This document shows, one piece after another, positions 36,214 through 46,434 of a stretch of DNA of 64,000 nucleotides. Below the pieces are notes generated by a model that had not been told where the DNA came from, made no database searches, and saw only the letters and a program-made list of their open reading frames with translations. The translations under genes and the position numbers were made by a program. Numbering within the stretch: the stretch's first letter is position 1; the number at the start of each line of letters is the position of its first letter. Location: NCBI RefSeq assembly GCF_965199065.1, contig NZ_CBDAQN010000001.1:1569076-1633075 (forward strand). Reading direction: 5' to 3'. The stretch comes from Acidisoma sp965199065 (GTDB lineage Bacteria; Pseudomonadota; Alphaproteobacteria; Acetobacterales; Acetobacteraceae).

Positions 36214-36995
36214 AGCATCGGCCTCGAACGCTCGTAGGTCGCGAGCAGCTGACCGCCGCCGAAGTAGCCGACGAGCTTGTCTTCCTCGAAGCGCGTGACG
36301 CATTCGTCGCTGCGCGTCCTCGGCACATCCGCGAACTGGTGGGCCAGGATGGATGTCACGGAGACCTCCCTCATCTGCTTGCGGAAACGAACGAAGCTGT
36401 GCGGGACGAGGACGCGCTGTCCCTCGAAGCCCGGCAGGGTCAGGGCGACCTCGAGGTAGCGGACAGCCTCCTCGATCTCGTCCAGCCAGATGTCCGAGAT
36501 GATGCCGGGGCTGAGCCGGTCGGCGGCCACGACCCGCCAGCCGCGCGGATCGGGCGAGGCCGGATGAAGATAGTACTGGATGCCGTCACGCAGCGGCACG
36601 ATCTTGTATTTGCCGTCGATGGTGAGATCGGGCTCGTCGAGCCGATGCGCGTATGCGGCCGGCCCGAGGCCATCGACCAGCGGATTGCCTGTGGGCTCCA
36701 ACGGCGAACCGGGGAACAGCCCGGCCGAACGCGCCCCGACCGGGATTGTCGGCGTCTCCGGACGCGGCGCGTAGGAGACGCCGCCATGATACAGCCGAAA
36801 CATCTTCGGCGTGGGAACGTCGGGGATGCCTTCCGCGACCGCGATGTCGGTCTGACCGAGCAACTCGGATACGAGTGGATAGCCCTCGCGCTTATCTTCA
36901 CGCCGCAGGTAGAGGATGAGGCCCGCGAAGAACGCCCAGAAGGCGTAAAGCGTGATTTGGGCCGCGTCGATGTAGTGCCCGAGACCGCCGGTCAT
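36210..36995 (-). CDS. puhA: Photosynthetic reaction centre H subunit
   Basis: This 261-residue protein has one N-terminal helix (DAAQITLYAFWAFFAGLILYLRREDKREGYPL) and the cytoplasmic H-subunit domain with LVDGLGPAAYAHR, KIVPLR and ADRLSPGIISDIWLDEIEEAVRYLEV. It caps the L/M core and controls proton and quinone access. Overlaps lhaA and puhB. Length is close to other H subunits. Confidence 0.96.
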   Translation of the reverse strand: MTGGLGHYIDAAQITLYAFWAFFAGLILYLRREDKREGYPLVSELLGQTDIAVAEGIPDVPTPKMFRLYHGGVSYAPRPETPTIPVGARSAGLFPGSPLEPTGNPLVDGLGPAAYAHRLDEPDLTIDGKYKIVPLRDGIQYYLHPASPDPRGWRVVAADRLSPGIISDIWLDEIEEAVRYLEVALTLPGFEGQRVLVPHSFVRFRKQMREVSVTSILAHQFADVPRTRSDECVTRFEEDKLVGYFGGGQLLATYERSRPML

Positions 36996-38446
36996 GCGAG
37001 GTGCTCCTTCCTTGAAGGATGTTCAAAATCTGTAGTGGACGCCGATGGATAAGAGAAGCGTACGAGCGGCCCGAGAACGATGAGAGTGGCGAAGAGGAGA
37101 ACCATCTCCAGACCGTAGACGGCTTCGTAGCCGGTTGCGGAGTCAAGCACGGACGCACCGAGCGCGCCGCTGAGAGCCAGATGCGCGACCGTATCGTGTA
37201 GCAGACCGCCGGCCGCGATGGCGGCACCGGCGGCGAAGGCCTGCACCGCACCCCAGGAGCCGAGCTTGAGACCGACACGGACTTTGCCGGACGCGTCGAC
37301 CGCGCTCGACAGCGTGCCGACGAGGAACAACGCCGCCCCGCCACCGATCAGTGTCGTGCCCACCGCGAAGAGCCAAGGAGCATGCATGGGAGCGGCGAAG
37401 ATGACGAAGCTGAAAGCGAACAGGCCAACGAGCACGCCCATCGCCGCAACGCGGTGTTGATCGGTCCGGCGGTGCAGGAGCCAGCCCCCGCCCGCAAAGC
37501 CACAGAGGCCGCCAACCGCGAGCAAGGCGGTCAGCGCGGTCGTCGCCGCCACGGGCAGGCCGAGCACCTGGCCGCCATAGGGCTCGAGCAACACGTCCTG
37601 CAGGCTGAAGGCGATGGTGCCGAAGGCAACCGCGAGCAGTCGGCGCCGCGCCTGCGGCTCGCCCATGAGTTCGGCCATGGACGAGCGGAACGAGCCCGCA
37701 GTCTCCGCCACGCCCGACAGGACCCGGCGCGGCTCCTGCTTCCAGAGCGCGGCGCAGTTCAGGACCATCGTCATCAGGGCGGCGCCCTGGATCACCTGGA
37801 TGAGCTTCTCGACCGTGAAGTGCGAGAGAAGAACTCCGAAAAGCACCGCGCTGATGAGCACACCGACCAGCAGCATGGCGCAGAGCACCGCGACCACCTG
37901 CGGCCGGGACCGCTCGGGCGCGATGTCGGTGGCGAGAGCGAGGCCCACCGTCTGCGTCGTATGCAGCCCAGCGCCTGTCAGGAGGAACGCGACCGACACC
38001 GCGAAGGAACCGACCCAGGGCGCGCAATGCCCGCCGCCGGCGCCTGAGAGCACCAGCAGGGCGAAGGGCATCATCGCCAGCCCGCCGAACTGCAGCATGG
38101 TGCCGAACCAGAGATAGGGCGTCCGCCGCCAGCCGAGCAGCGAACGGTGATTGTCCGAGCGGAAGCCGATCAGGGCGCGCGCCGGGGCGAAGACCAGCGG
38201 CAGCGCCACCATGATCGCCACCAGCCGGGCAGAGACGCCGAGCTCCACGATCATCACACGATTGAGCGTGCCGACAACAAGCGCGATGGCCATGCCGACG
38301 GAGACCTGAAACAGCGCCAGCCGCAGCAGGCGCTTCAGCGGCAGTTCCTCCGACACCACATCGGCGATCGGCAGCCAGCCAAGCCCGAGCTTGTTCCAGA
38401 AGCGGAACGCGCGGGAGCCCGCAGTGTCGTGCGATGTGGCGCTCAC
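36992..38446 (-). CDS. lhaA: LH1 assembly protein LhaA (BCD-family major facilitator)
   Basis: This 484-residue protein has twelve predicted helices and belongs to the bacteriochlorophyll delivery (BCD/PucC) family. Family marks are LVGTLNRVMIVELGVSA, APARALIGFRSDNHRSLLGWRRTPYLWFG and QDVLLEPYGGQVLGLPV. It is needed for LH1 formation, probably by handing bacteriochlorophyll to the apoproteins. It overlaps bchM and puhA by ATGA. Confidence 0.94.
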   Translation of the reverse strand: MSATSHDTAGSRAFRFWNKLGLGWLPIADVVSEELPLKRLLRLALFQVSVGMAIALVVGTLNRVMIVELGVSARLVAIMVALPLVFAPARALIGFRSDNHRSLLGWRRTPYLWFGTMLQFGGLAMMPFALLVLSGAGGGHCAPWVGSFAVSVAFLLTGAGLHTTQTVGLALATDIAPERSRPQVVAVLCAMLLVGVLISAVLFGVLLSHFTVEKLIQVIQGAALMTMVLNCAALWKQEPRRVLSGVAETAGSFRSSMAELMGEPQARRRLLAVAFGTIAFSLQDVLLEPYGGQVLGLPVAATTALTALLAVGGLCGFAGGGWLLHRRTDQHRVAAMGVLVGLFAFSFVIFAAPMHAPWLFAVGTTLIGGGAALFLVGTLSSAVDASGKVRVGLKLGSWGAVQAFAAGAAIAAGGLLHDTVAHLALSGALGASVLDSATGYEAVYGLEMVLLFATLIVLGPLVRFSYPSASTTDFEHPSRKEHLA

Positions 38447-39141
38447 CGCCGCACCATTTCGAGCGCCTGGGACTTGTAGAACCCGCTCTGGATCCGCTGT
38501 GTCCGCAGACGCATCCAGCCAGAGCTACCAAGCGCGGCCTCAAGCCGGCGGCTCAGCACCCCCTCACCCACCGGCTCGATGGCGGGCGCGCGGTCGCCGC
38601 GCGGAAACAGGCGGCCCATGGCATGCATGACCGAGAGCGCCGGAGTGCGAGGCGCGAAAGTGACGACCATGCTGGTCGAGGTGCGGGCGGCGAGCGCCGA
38701 GATTGCCTCCACCATCTCCCGCGCCGGGTAATGGATCAGCGAGTCCATGGCGACGACGTGGTCGAAGCGGCCGAAGGTCGGGTCGAGCATGTCGCCGGGA
38801 ATGAAGGAAACGCGATGAGCGAGCTCCGCCGGAATGCGGGTCCGCGCGAGGTCGAGCAGGGTGCCGGCGAGGTCGACCGCGACCACCTCCGCACCGCGCC
38901 GGGCGGCTTCCACCGCCACCGCTCCGGTGCCGCAACCGGCATCGAGCAGGCGGCAGCCAGTGAGGTCCTGCGGCAACCAGCCCAGGAGGGTCGCGCGCAT
39001 CTCGTCGCGGCCGGCGCGGACCGTCGCGCGGATGCGGCTGACCGGCGCGTCGGAGGTGAGGCGCGCCCAGGCCTGCGCCGCCGTGCGGTCGAAGTAGGTT
39101 TCCAGTTCGCCGCGGCGGCGCTCGTAGGTGGTGGTGGCCAT
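38443..39141 (-). CDS. bchM: Mg-protoporphyrin IX O-methyltransferase
   Basis: This 232-residue SAM-dependent methyltransferase has the SAM motif LLDAGCGTGAVAVEAARRG and the family-specific YFDRTAAQAWARLTSDAPVSRIRATVRAGR N-terminal block. It methylates the C13 propionate of Mg-protoporphyrin IX. The ATG at 39141 overlaps the bchL stop as TGATG. Confidence 0.95.
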   Translation of the reverse strand: MATTTYERRRGELETYFDRTAAQAWARLTSDAPVSRIRATVRAGRDEMRATLLGWLPQDLTGCRLLDAGCGTGAVAVEAARRGAEVVAVDLAGTLLDLARTRIPAELAHRVSFIPGDMLDPTFGRFDHVVAMDSLIHYPAREMVEAISALAARTSTSMVVTFAPRTPALSVMHAMGRLFPRGDRAPAIEPVGEGVLSRRLEAALGSSGWMRLRTQRIQSGFYKSQALEMVRR

Positions 39142-40064
39142 CACTCGAACCCAAGCAGATCGAAGATGTCGCGATCGCGCAGCGGCTTGGCGTCCTGATT
39201 AGGGGCGCCTGCCCAGAGGCTCGCGGCGAGGCGCGTGTATTCGGCCTGCACGGCGAGAACCTCGGGCGTCTCCTCCATCTCGAAGAGCGTCGCCTTCTTG
39301 AGGCGGCTGCGACGGATGGCGTCGAGATCGGGGAAATGTGCGAGCGTCGTGAGGCCAGCGGCGGCGTTGTACTTGTCGACCTGATCGGTGCCCGCGCTGC
39401 GGTTGACGATCACGCCGCCGAGCCGCACGTCGTAGTTGCGCGCCTTGGCCGCGATCGCCGCGACGATGCGGTTCATCGCGAAGATGCTGTCGAAATCATT
39501 GGCGGCGACGATAAGCGCCTGATCGGCATGCTGCAGCGGGGCCGCGAAACCGCCGCAGACCACATCGCCCAGCACGTCGAAGATGACGACATCGGTATCC
39601 TCGAGGAGGTGATGGTCGCGCAACAGCTTCACCGTCTGCCCGACCACGTAGCCGCCGCAGCCGGTGCCAGCCGGCGGGCCACCCGCCTCGACGCACATGA
39701 CGCCGCCGGTGCCCTGGACGAGAAAATCTTCGGGCCGCAGTTCCTCGGGGTGGAAGTCGACACCTTCCAGCACATCGATCACCGTCGGGATCAACCGCTT
39801 GGTCAGCGTGAATGTGCTGTCGTGCTTGGGGTCGCAACCGATCTGCAGAACCCGGTGCCCGAGCCGCGCGAAGGCCAGAGACAGATTGGACGAGGTCGTG
39901 CTCTTGCCGATGCCGCCCTTGCCGTAGACGGCGAAGACCTTGGCCGCGCCGGTCTTGCGCGGCGCGTCCATGCGGACCTGCACGCTGCCTTCGCCGTCCT
40001 CCACGCAGGAGGTGGAGCAGCCGGCCGCCTTGCGGAGAAGGTCGGGCTTGGTGACGATCGTCAT
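39141..40064 (-). CDS. bchL: Light-independent protochlorophyllide reductase, iron-sulfur ATPase
   Basis: This 307-residue NifH-like protein has the P-loop GKGGIGKSTT (48-57), switch residues, and the bridging [4Fe-4S] cysteines Cys136 (GTGCGG) and Cys170 (LGDVVCGGF). It donates electrons to BchNB in the dark-operative protochlorophyllide reductase. The cluster is oxygen-sensitive, so this step needs low oxygen or protection despite the aerobic cyclase. Overlaps bchH and bchM. Confidence 0.97.
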   Translation of the reverse strand: MTIVTKPDLLRKAAGCSTSCVEDGEGSVQVRMDAPRKTGAAKVFAVYGKGGIGKSTTSSNLSLAFARLGHRVLQIGCDPKHDSTFTLTKRLIPTVIDVLEGVDFHPEELRPEDFLVQGTGGVMCVEAGGPPAGTGCGGYVVGQTVKLLRDHHLLEDTDVVIFDVLGDVVCGGFAAPLQHADQALIVAANDFDSIFAMNRIVAAIAAKARNYDVRLGGVIVNRSAGTDQVDKYNAAAGLTTLAHFPDLDAIRRSRLKKATLFEMEETPEVLAVQAEYTRLAASLWAGAPNQDAKPLRDRDIFDLLGFE

Positions 40065-43000
40065 GCGGCTACTCCCACGGACATGCCTTCGAGCCGGTCC
40101 TCGATAGCCTCGCCCGCCTGGCGGAGCTTTTCGAGGATCGACGGATCAGGGTTCCAGTATTTGCGATCGTTCGCCTCGAGCAGGCGATTGGCGATCCGGG
40201 CTGAGGCGACCGGGTTGAGCGCGCAGAGCCGCTCGCGCATGCCGGGCTCGAGAACGAAGGTTTCACTGAGCTTTTCGTAGACCCAGGGCGCCACCTGTCC
40301 GGTCGTCGCCGACCAGCCGAGCGTGTTCGTCACCTGCGCCTCGATCTGGCGGACGCCCTCGTAGCCATGAGAGAGCAGCGCCTCGTACCATTTCGGGTTG
40401 AGCGCCCGCGTGCGGGTCTCGAGCGAGACCTGCTCCGACAGGCTGCGAACCAACCCGTCGCCGCGCGTCTGGTCGCCGATATAGACGGAAGCCGCCTTGC
40501 CGCCACGCTCCCGCCGAACCGCGCGGGCGATCCCGCCCAGCGTGTCGAAGTAGGTGTCGACGGTGGTGACGCCGAGCTCGACCGATTCGAGGTTCTGATA
40601 GGCGACATCGACGCCTTTGAGGACATGCGCGAGCACCCGGTCCTGCCGCTCGGCGCGGCCGGCCATCCCGTAGGCAAAGCCCTTGCGGCGGACGAAGGCC
40701 TCGGCGAGTTCGTCCTCGTCGTTCCAGGCGCCGCTGTCGATCAGCTGGTTGACGTTGGACCCGTAGGCGTCCTCGGCATTGCCGAAGACCCGCAGCGCCG
40801 CCGTCTCCAGATCGCCGCCGTGCTCGGCCATAAAGGCGAGCGCGTGGGCACGGATATGGTTGAGCTCCACCGGCTCATCGGCGCTCGCGGCGAGCAGCGC
40901 GGCCTCGGCCAGCAGCTTGACCTGCAGGGGCAGAAGATCACGGAAGATCCCGGAGAGCGTCAGCACGACATCGACGCGGGGGCGGCCAAGCCGCTCCAGC
41001 GGAACGAGCTGCGCGCCGGTCAGGCGGCCGTAGCTGTCGTGCCGGGGTTCGGCGCCGAACAGCCAGAGCGCCTGGGCGATCGGGCCGCCCTCGGTCTTCA
41101 GGTTGTCGGTGCCCCAAAGCACCATCGCCACCGTCTCGGGCAGCCCATTGCCGTCCGCCGCATGGCGGGCGAGCAGCCGGTCAGCCTGCCGGGCGCCATC
41201 CTGCACGGCGGCGGCGCTCGGAATGCGGAAGGGGTCGAGCCCATGCAGGTTACGGCCCGTCGGCAGCACCTCCGGCGTGCGGAGCAGGTCGCCGCCGGGC
41301 GCCGGACGGATATAGCCGCCGTCGAGGGCGTGCAGGATCGCGGTGAGTTCGGTGTCCTGCGAAAGGGCGAGGTCCATCGCGTTCCGCAGCGCGAGATCGG
41401 TAATACCAGCGGACTCGATGATGTCGGCCCGAGCCTCGGCGGAAGGCGCCCGGCCCACGACATGCAGGCCGTGCGGGATGAGGGTCAGTTCCAGCTCCAA
41501 CAGCGCGGTGCGGAGCTGCGCGATGGCGGCTACGGCATCGGTCCAGGCGGGCTCGGCCGGCGCGAGATCGACCAGATAGGCCTGCGCCTGGATGAGCTGT
41601 TCGAGGTCCCAGCGCTGCGTCGGGTCGACATCGGGCTCCAGCCCACGCCAGCGGTCGATCGAGGTCTTGAGGTCGAGCAGGCCACGGTAGAGGCCGGCCT
41701 TGCCGACGGGCGGCGTCAGGTAGCTGATGAGCGCGGCACCGGCGCGGCGCTTGGCGAGCGCACCCTCGGACGGATTGTTGCAGGCATAGAGGTAGAAGTT
41801 CGGCAGGTTGCCGATCAACCGGTCGGGCCAGCAGGCCTCGGAAAGACCGGCGTGCTTGCCGGGCATGAATTCCAGGGCGCCGTGAGTGCCGAAGTGGAGC
41901 ACCGCGTGGGCCGCGAAATCCTCGCGCAGCCAGCGGTAGAAGGCCGAGAAGGCGTGGGTGGGCGCGAAGCCATGCTCGAAGAGCAGGCGCATCGGGTCGC
42001 CCTCATAGCCGAAGGCGGGCTGGATGCCGACGAAGACGTTGCCGAAACGCTCGCCCAGCACCTGGATGCTGCTGCCGTCGCTGTTCTGGCGGCCGGGAGC
42101 CGGACCCCAGGTCTTCTCGATCTCCGCGAGCCAAGTCTCGCGCCGCACATGGTCGGCAGCCGGAATTCGCACGGCGACGTTGGCATCGGTGCCGAAGCGG
42201 GCCGCGTTGCCCTTGAGGATGCGGTCACGCAGCGCGTCGACCGTTGCCGGCACCTCGACCTGATAACCGCCGTCGGCCAGCGCCTGCAGCGTGTTGTGCA
42301 GAGACTCGAAGACCGAGAGATACGCAGCGGTGCCGGTGCTGCCGGCATTGGGCGGGAAGTTGAACAGCACAACCGCGACGCGGCGCTCGGCCCGCTCGGA
42401 CCGGCGCAGGCTCACCAGCCGGGCGACACGGCCAGCGAGCATCCCTGCCCGCTCCTCATGCACGACCATCAGCCGGCGATGGCTGTCGCCGGAGGAGGAC
42501 CGGCCGCCGAAGGTCATCGGCCAGATGCCGCCATCGAGCTCCGGGATCGCCACCATCATGGCGGCCTCGACCGGCATTAGCCCGCGCGCATCCGTCTGCC
42601 ATTGCTCCAGCGTCTGGAACTCGACCGGATGGGCGGTGATGTAGGGCACGTCGAAGCGCGCCAGGATCTCGTCGGCTGACTTCGCATCGTTGTAGGCTGG
42701 GCCACCGACGAGCGAGAAACCCGTGAGCGAGACGATGGCGTCGACGATGGAGACGCCGTTCGCCATGAAATACTGCTCCATGGCCGGGCGGCCATCGAGG
42801 CCGGCGGCGAAGGCCGGGATGACGCGCAGGCCCTGGGCCTCCAGCGCCGTGATGACACCGGCATAATGAGCGGCATTTCCTGCGAGCACGTAGGAGCGCA
42901 GCAGCAGAACGCCTACGGTGCCGCGAAGGCCGCCCCGACGTGGCAGCTTCGAAAGGTCGGTGGTCACGCCACCCTCGACGGCGGGATGATAAAGCCCGAC

Positions 43001-43648
43001 ATCCGGATACTGCACCGGCGCGGCGGCGCGGACAGTGCCGGCGATGGTTTGGCGGGCGCCAGTGGCGTAACGGTCCACCAGCAACCGCACCATGTTGACG
43101 AGGTTGGTCTCGGAACCGCCGAGCCAATACTGCATCGCGAGGAAATAGATGCGCGCGTCCTGCGCCGTGCCCGGAATGAACTTCAGCAGCGTCGGCAGGC
43201 GGCGCAGCATCTTCATCTGTGCTTGACCGCTGGCGGGCCGGCCCTCCTTCGAGCTGCCGCGCAGGCGCTTCAGCAGAGCGAGGCCGCCACCGGCTTTGGC
43301 ATCCATGGTGAACTTGCCGAGCCGCGTGAGGCGCACCACCTCGCCCGCCGACATCACGCCGAGCATCGCGTCGCAATGATCGCGCCGCGCCTTCAGCGCC
43401 GGCAACACCGCGCGGATGTGGTCCTCGAGGAACAGCATCGCGGCAACGACGATGTCGCCCCGCTCGATGTCGGCAAGGCACGCGTCGAGCAGCGCCGGGT
43501 CCTGGCCCCACTCGTCGGCCGTATGAACACGCAACTCAAGGCCGGGGATGTCGCGCCGCAGGATCTCTTCCGCCGCCTCCGCCGCATGGGCGAGGTAGCT
43601 GTCCATCGTCACGATGACGATGCGGAAAGGCGTGGAGTCAGCGCGCAT
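40061..43648 (-). CDS. bchH: Magnesium chelatase subunit H
   Basis: This 1195-residue porphyrin-binding subunit of the CobN/BchH family holds protoporphyrin IX and inserts Mg with the BchID motor. Typical segments include FIPGTAQDARIYFLAMQYWLGGSE, GTHGALEFMPGKHAGLS and the C-terminal YWNPDPSILEKLRQAGEAIEDRLEG. The start ATG at 43648 overlaps bchB by 11 nt; upstream in-frame codons inside bchB lack family support. Length is normal. Confidence 0.96.
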   Translation of the reverse strand: MRADSTPFRIVIVTMDSYLAHAAEAAEEILRRDIPGLELRVHTADEWGQDPALLDACLADIERGDIVVAAMLFLEDHIRAVLPALKARRDHCDAMLGVMSAGEVVRLTRLGKFTMDAKAGGGLALLKRLRGSSKEGRPASGQAQMKMLRRLPTLLKFIPGTAQDARIYFLAMQYWLGGSETNLVNMVRLLVDRYATGARQTIAGTVRAAAPVQYPDVGLYHPAVEGGVTTDLSKLPRRGGLRGTVGVLLLRSYVLAGNAAHYAGVITALEAQGLRVIPAFAAGLDGRPAMEQYFMANGVSIVDAIVSLTGFSLVGGPAYNDAKSADEILARFDVPYITAHPVEFQTLEQWQTDARGLMPVEAAMMVAIPELDGGIWPMTFGGRSSSGDSHRRLMVVHEERAGMLAGRVARLVSLRRSERAERRVAVVLFNFPPNAGSTGTAAYLSVFESLHNTLQALADGGYQVEVPATVDALRDRILKGNAARFGTDANVAVRIPAADHVRRETWLAEIEKTWGPAPGRQNSDGSSIQVLGERFGNVFVGIQPAFGYEGDPMRLLFEHGFAPTHAFSAFYRWLREDFAAHAVLHFGTHGALEFMPGKHAGLSEACWPDRLIGNLPNFYLYACNNPSEGALAKRRAGAALISYLTPPVGKAGLYRGLLDLKTSIDRWRGLEPDVDPTQRWDLEQLIQAQAYLVDLAPAEPAWTDAVAAIAQLRTALLELELTLIPHGLHVVGRAPSAEARADIIESAGITDLALRNAMDLALSQDTELTAILHALDGGYIRPAPGGDLLRTPEVLPTGRNLHGLDPFRIPSAAAVQDGARQADRLLARHAADGNGLPETVAMVLWGTDNLKTEGGPIAQALWLFGAEPRHDSYGRLTGAQLVPLERLGRPRVDVVLTLSGIFRDLLPLQVKLLAEAALLAASADEPVELNHIRAHALAFMAEHGGDLETAALRVFGNAEDAYGSNVNQLIDSGAWNDEDELAEAFVRRKGFAYGMAGRAERQDRVLAHVLKGVDVAYQNLESVELGVTTVDTYFDTLGGIARAVRRERGGKAASVYIGDQTRGDGLVRSLSEQVSLETRTRALNPKWYEALLSHGYEGVRQIEAQVTNTLGWSATTGQVAPWVYEKLSETFVLEPGMRERLCALNPVASARIANRLLEANDRKYWNPDPSILEKLRQAGEAIEDRLEGMSVGVAA

Positions 43649-45155
43649 AATGCGCCCTCGCATCGTAGAGTGTCTGGAGAGAGATGCTGGCCACGCCGCG
43701 TTCGCGGGCGAAGACTTCGGTGTTGCGGCGAGCCTTGCCGCGAACGAAGATCGGGATCTTCTTGAGGGCCTGATCGGCCTCGGGAAGCCATGTTGTCGCG
43801 TCAAGAACGGCCACCTCGGCGACCGCTTCCCCCGCCGGGACGGACGTGACGCCGAGATGAGAGGGCGCCGCGCCCTCGCCAAATTCGCTGTCCTCGCGGA
43901 ACATCGCCAGCAGATGTTCCTCCAGCCCCATCATGAGCGGATGGACCCAGGTGTCGAAGAGCACGTTGGCGCCCTCGAACCCCATCTGCGGCGAGTAGCG
44001 CGCCGGGAAGTCCTGCACATGCACCGGCGATGAGATGACAGCGCAAGGAATGCCGAGCCGCTTGCAGATGTGCCGCTCCATCTGCGTGCCGAGCACCAGC
44101 TCCGGCTCGGTCGCCGCGATCTGCGCCTCGACATCGAGATAGTCGTCGCTGATGAGCGCCTCGACACCGTAGGACGCTGCGGCCTGACGCACGTCCCGCG
44201 CATATTCGCGGGAATACGTGCCGAGGCCGACGAGTGCAAAACCAAGTTCATCGACCGCCACGCGGGCGGCGGCAATGGCGTGGGTCGCGTCGCCGAAGAT
44301 GAAGACCTTCTTGCCCGTGAGGTAGTTGGCGTCCACCGAACGCGAGTACCAGGGCAAATTGCTGTTGCGCTCGCAATCGGCGGCGGAAAGGCCCGCAAGT
44401 GCGGCGACCTCGGCGACGAAATCGCGCGTGGCGCCGACGCCGATCGGCACCGTCTTCACCCGCTTCTGTCCGAACTGCCGCTCCAGCCAGCCCGCCGCCG
44501 TGTCCGCGATCTCGGGATAGAGCACGACGTTGAAATCCGCCTCGCCGAGCCGGGCGAGATCGGCGGGGCTGGCGCTCAACGGTGCCACCACATTGACGGC
44601 AACGCCCAGGCGTCCGAGCAGCGACTCGATTTCGCGCACGTCGTCGCGGTGGCGGAAGCCGAGCGCGGTCGGTCCGAGCAGGTTGCAGCAGGGCTGGCGG
44701 CCCTCGCGGGGCAACGGCTGGCCCGCCGCGAAGCGCCGGACGAGCTGGTAGAACGTCTCGGAGGCGCCCCAGTTCTCCTTGCGCTGATACGAGGGCAAGT
44801 CGAGCGCGATCACCGGCACGTCCAGCCCGCGCGTGAGGCCCTCGGGATTGTCCTGGATCAACTCGCCGGTGCAGGAGGCGCCGACCAGCAGCACCTCAGG
44901 GCGGAACCGCTCGACGGCCTCGCGCGCGGCGGTCTTGAAGAGTTCCGCCGTGTCGCCGCCGAGGTCGCGGGCCTGGAAGGTCGTGTAGGTCACGGGCGGA
45001 CGACGATCCCGCCGCTCGATCATCGTGAAGAGCAGGTCCGCATAGGTGTCGCCCTGTGGGGCGTGCAGCACGTAGTGCACACCGGTCATCGCGGAGGCGA
45101 TACGCATCGCGCCCACATGCGGCGGTCCCTCATAGGTCCAGAGGGTGAGCTTCAT
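43638..45155 (-). CDS. bchB: Light-independent protochlorophyllide reductase subunit B
   Basis: This 505-residue NifK-like protein begins MKLTLWTYEGPPHVGAMRIA, exactly the BchB opening. LVGASCTGELIQDN carries a conserved Cys region, HAPQGDTYADLLFTMIERR contains the Asp that ligates the NB cluster, and the C-terminal part has the small helical domain typical of BchB. With BchN and BchL it reduces ring D of protochlorophyllide. The ATG at 45155 lies 4 bp past the bchN stop. Confidence 0.96.
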   Translation of the reverse strand: MKLTLWTYEGPPHVGAMRIASAMTGVHYVLHAPQGDTYADLLFTMIERRDRRPPVTYTTFQARDLGGDTAELFKTAAREAVERFRPEVLLVGASCTGELIQDNPEGLTRGLDVPVIALDLPSYQRKENWGASETFYQLVRRFAAGQPLPREGRQPCCNLLGPTALGFRHRDDVREIESLLGRLGVAVNVVAPLSASPADLARLGEADFNVVLYPEIADTAAGWLERQFGQKRVKTVPIGVGATRDFVAEVAALAGLSAADCERNSNLPWYSRSVDANYLTGKKVFIFGDATHAIAAARVAVDELGFALVGLGTYSREYARDVRQAAASYGVEALISDDYLDVEAQIAATEPELVLGTQMERHICKRLGIPCAVISSPVHVQDFPARYSPQMGFEGANVLFDTWVHPLMMGLEEHLLAMFREDSEFGEGAAPSHLGVTSVPAGEAVAEVAVLDATTWLPEADQALKKIPIFVRGKARRNTEVFARERGVASISLQTLYDARAHYAR

Positions 45156-45159
45156 TGCC

Positions 45160-46434
45160 CTATACCGCCAAAGCCGCGCGGCGGCGGAGCGGACGGGTGA
45201 ACAACCCCGCCAGATCGCCGGCCTGCTCGAAGCCATGGATCGGGCTGAACAGCAGCTCGATCGACCATTTGGTGGGCGTGCCCTCGGCCTCCAGCGGATT
45301 GGCGAGGCCCAGCCCGCAGACCACGAGATCGGGCGAGGCGGCGCGGCAGCGGTCCAGTTGCCGGTCCACGTCCTGGCCCTCGCTGAGCTGCGTCGTCTCC
45401 GGCAGCAGAGCGAGTTCGCCGGCGAGGTGCTGGCGGTTGAGGTAGGGCGTGCCGACCTCGACCAGCTCCATGCCGAGTTCCCGCGAGAGGAACCGGGCCA
45501 GCGGCACTTCGAGCTGCGAATCGGGGAAGAAGAAAATGCGGCGGCCTTCGAGCATGGCACGATGACGGCCAATGCCGATGGCGGCCCGCTTGATGCCCGG
45601 AGCCATGGCCGCGGCAAGCCGGTCAGCGTCGCCGCCCATCGCCTGAGCCGCCGCCTGCAGCCAGAGCCTCGTTCCCTCGGCACCGATCGGGAAAGGCGCC
45701 ACCACGAGGCGCGCACCGCGTGCCTCCAGCAGGCGGGCGGTCTCAGTGAGGAACGGCTGCGCCAGCATCAGCACGGTGCCGGGCCCGACGGAGGGGAGCG
45801 CGGTCGCGCGGCGCGGCGGCAGAAACTGCACCGGCCCGATACCCGCCTGGGCGAAGATGCCGGCGAACTCGGCTTCCACGGCATCCGGCAGCGCGCCCGC
45901 CACCATCAGCTGCGTGGAGTCGCTCGCCGGCAGTTCGGGCACGAGTGCGGCGAGGCAGGCATCCTCGCCCTGGGTGAAGGTCGTCTCGATGCCGCTGCCG
46001 GAATAGCTCAGCACCCGGGTCTGCGGCAGGAACTGGCGTGTCAGCCGCGCGGCGGCACGCGACAGGTCGAGCTTGATGACCTCGGAGGGGCAAGATCCGA
46101 CCAAGAACAGCATGCGGATGTCGGGCCGGCGCTCCAGCAGGCGGGCCACCACGCGGTCCAGCTCGTCATCCATATCGGCGCGGCCGGCGAGGTCGCGCTC
46201 CTCGATGATGGCGGTGGCGAAACGGGGCTCGGCGAAGATCATGACGCCCGCCGCCGATTGCAGCAGGTGGGCGCAGGTGCGGGAGCCGACAACAAGGAAG
46301 AAGGCGTCCTGGATGCGGCGGTGCAGCCAGACGATGCCGGTGAGGCCGCAGAAGACCTCGCGCTGGCCACGCTCCCGGATGACCGGCGGCGCGGCGCAGC
46401 CGGCAGCGGTCACAGGATGCGCGGCGGCGCTCAC
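45160..46434 (-). CDS. bchN: Light-independent protochlorophyllide reductase subunit N
   Basis: This 424-residue NifD-like protein starts at a GTG (46434) that overlaps the bchF stop as GTGA; no ATG fits before the conserved REVFCGLTGIVWLHRRIQDAFF. The three cluster ligands are Cys29, Cys54 (GSRTCAHLL) and Cys115 (LVGSCPSEVI). Its C-terminal VVCGLGLANPLEAEGTPTKWSIE is typical. Confidence 0.96.
   Translation of the reverse strand: MSAAAHPVTAAGCAAPPVIRERGQREVFCGLTGIVWLHRRIQDAFFLVVGSRTCAHLLQSAAGVMIFAEPRFATAIIEERDLAGRADMDDELDRVVARLLERRPDIRMLFLVGSCPSEVIKLDLSRAAARLTRQFLPQTRVLSYSGSGIETTFTQGEDACLAALVPELPASDSTQLMVAGALPDAVEAEFAGIFAQAGIGPVQFLPPRRATALPSVGPGTVLMLAQPFLTETARLLEARGARLVVAPFPIGAEGTRLWLQAAAQAMGGDADRLAAAMAPGIKRAAIGIGRHRAMLEGRRIFFFPDSQLEVPLARFLSRELGMELVEVGTPYLNRQHLAGELALLPETTQLSEGQDVDRQLDRCRAASPDLVVCGLGLANPLEAEGTPTKWSIELLFSPIHGFEQAGDLAGLFTRPLRRRAALAV

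Noticed and set aside
40061..43648. CobN cobaltochelatase instead of BchH
   Set aside because: The homologous families share a fold, but the neighbours (bchB, bchL, bchM) and the C-terminal sequence identify Mg chelatase.
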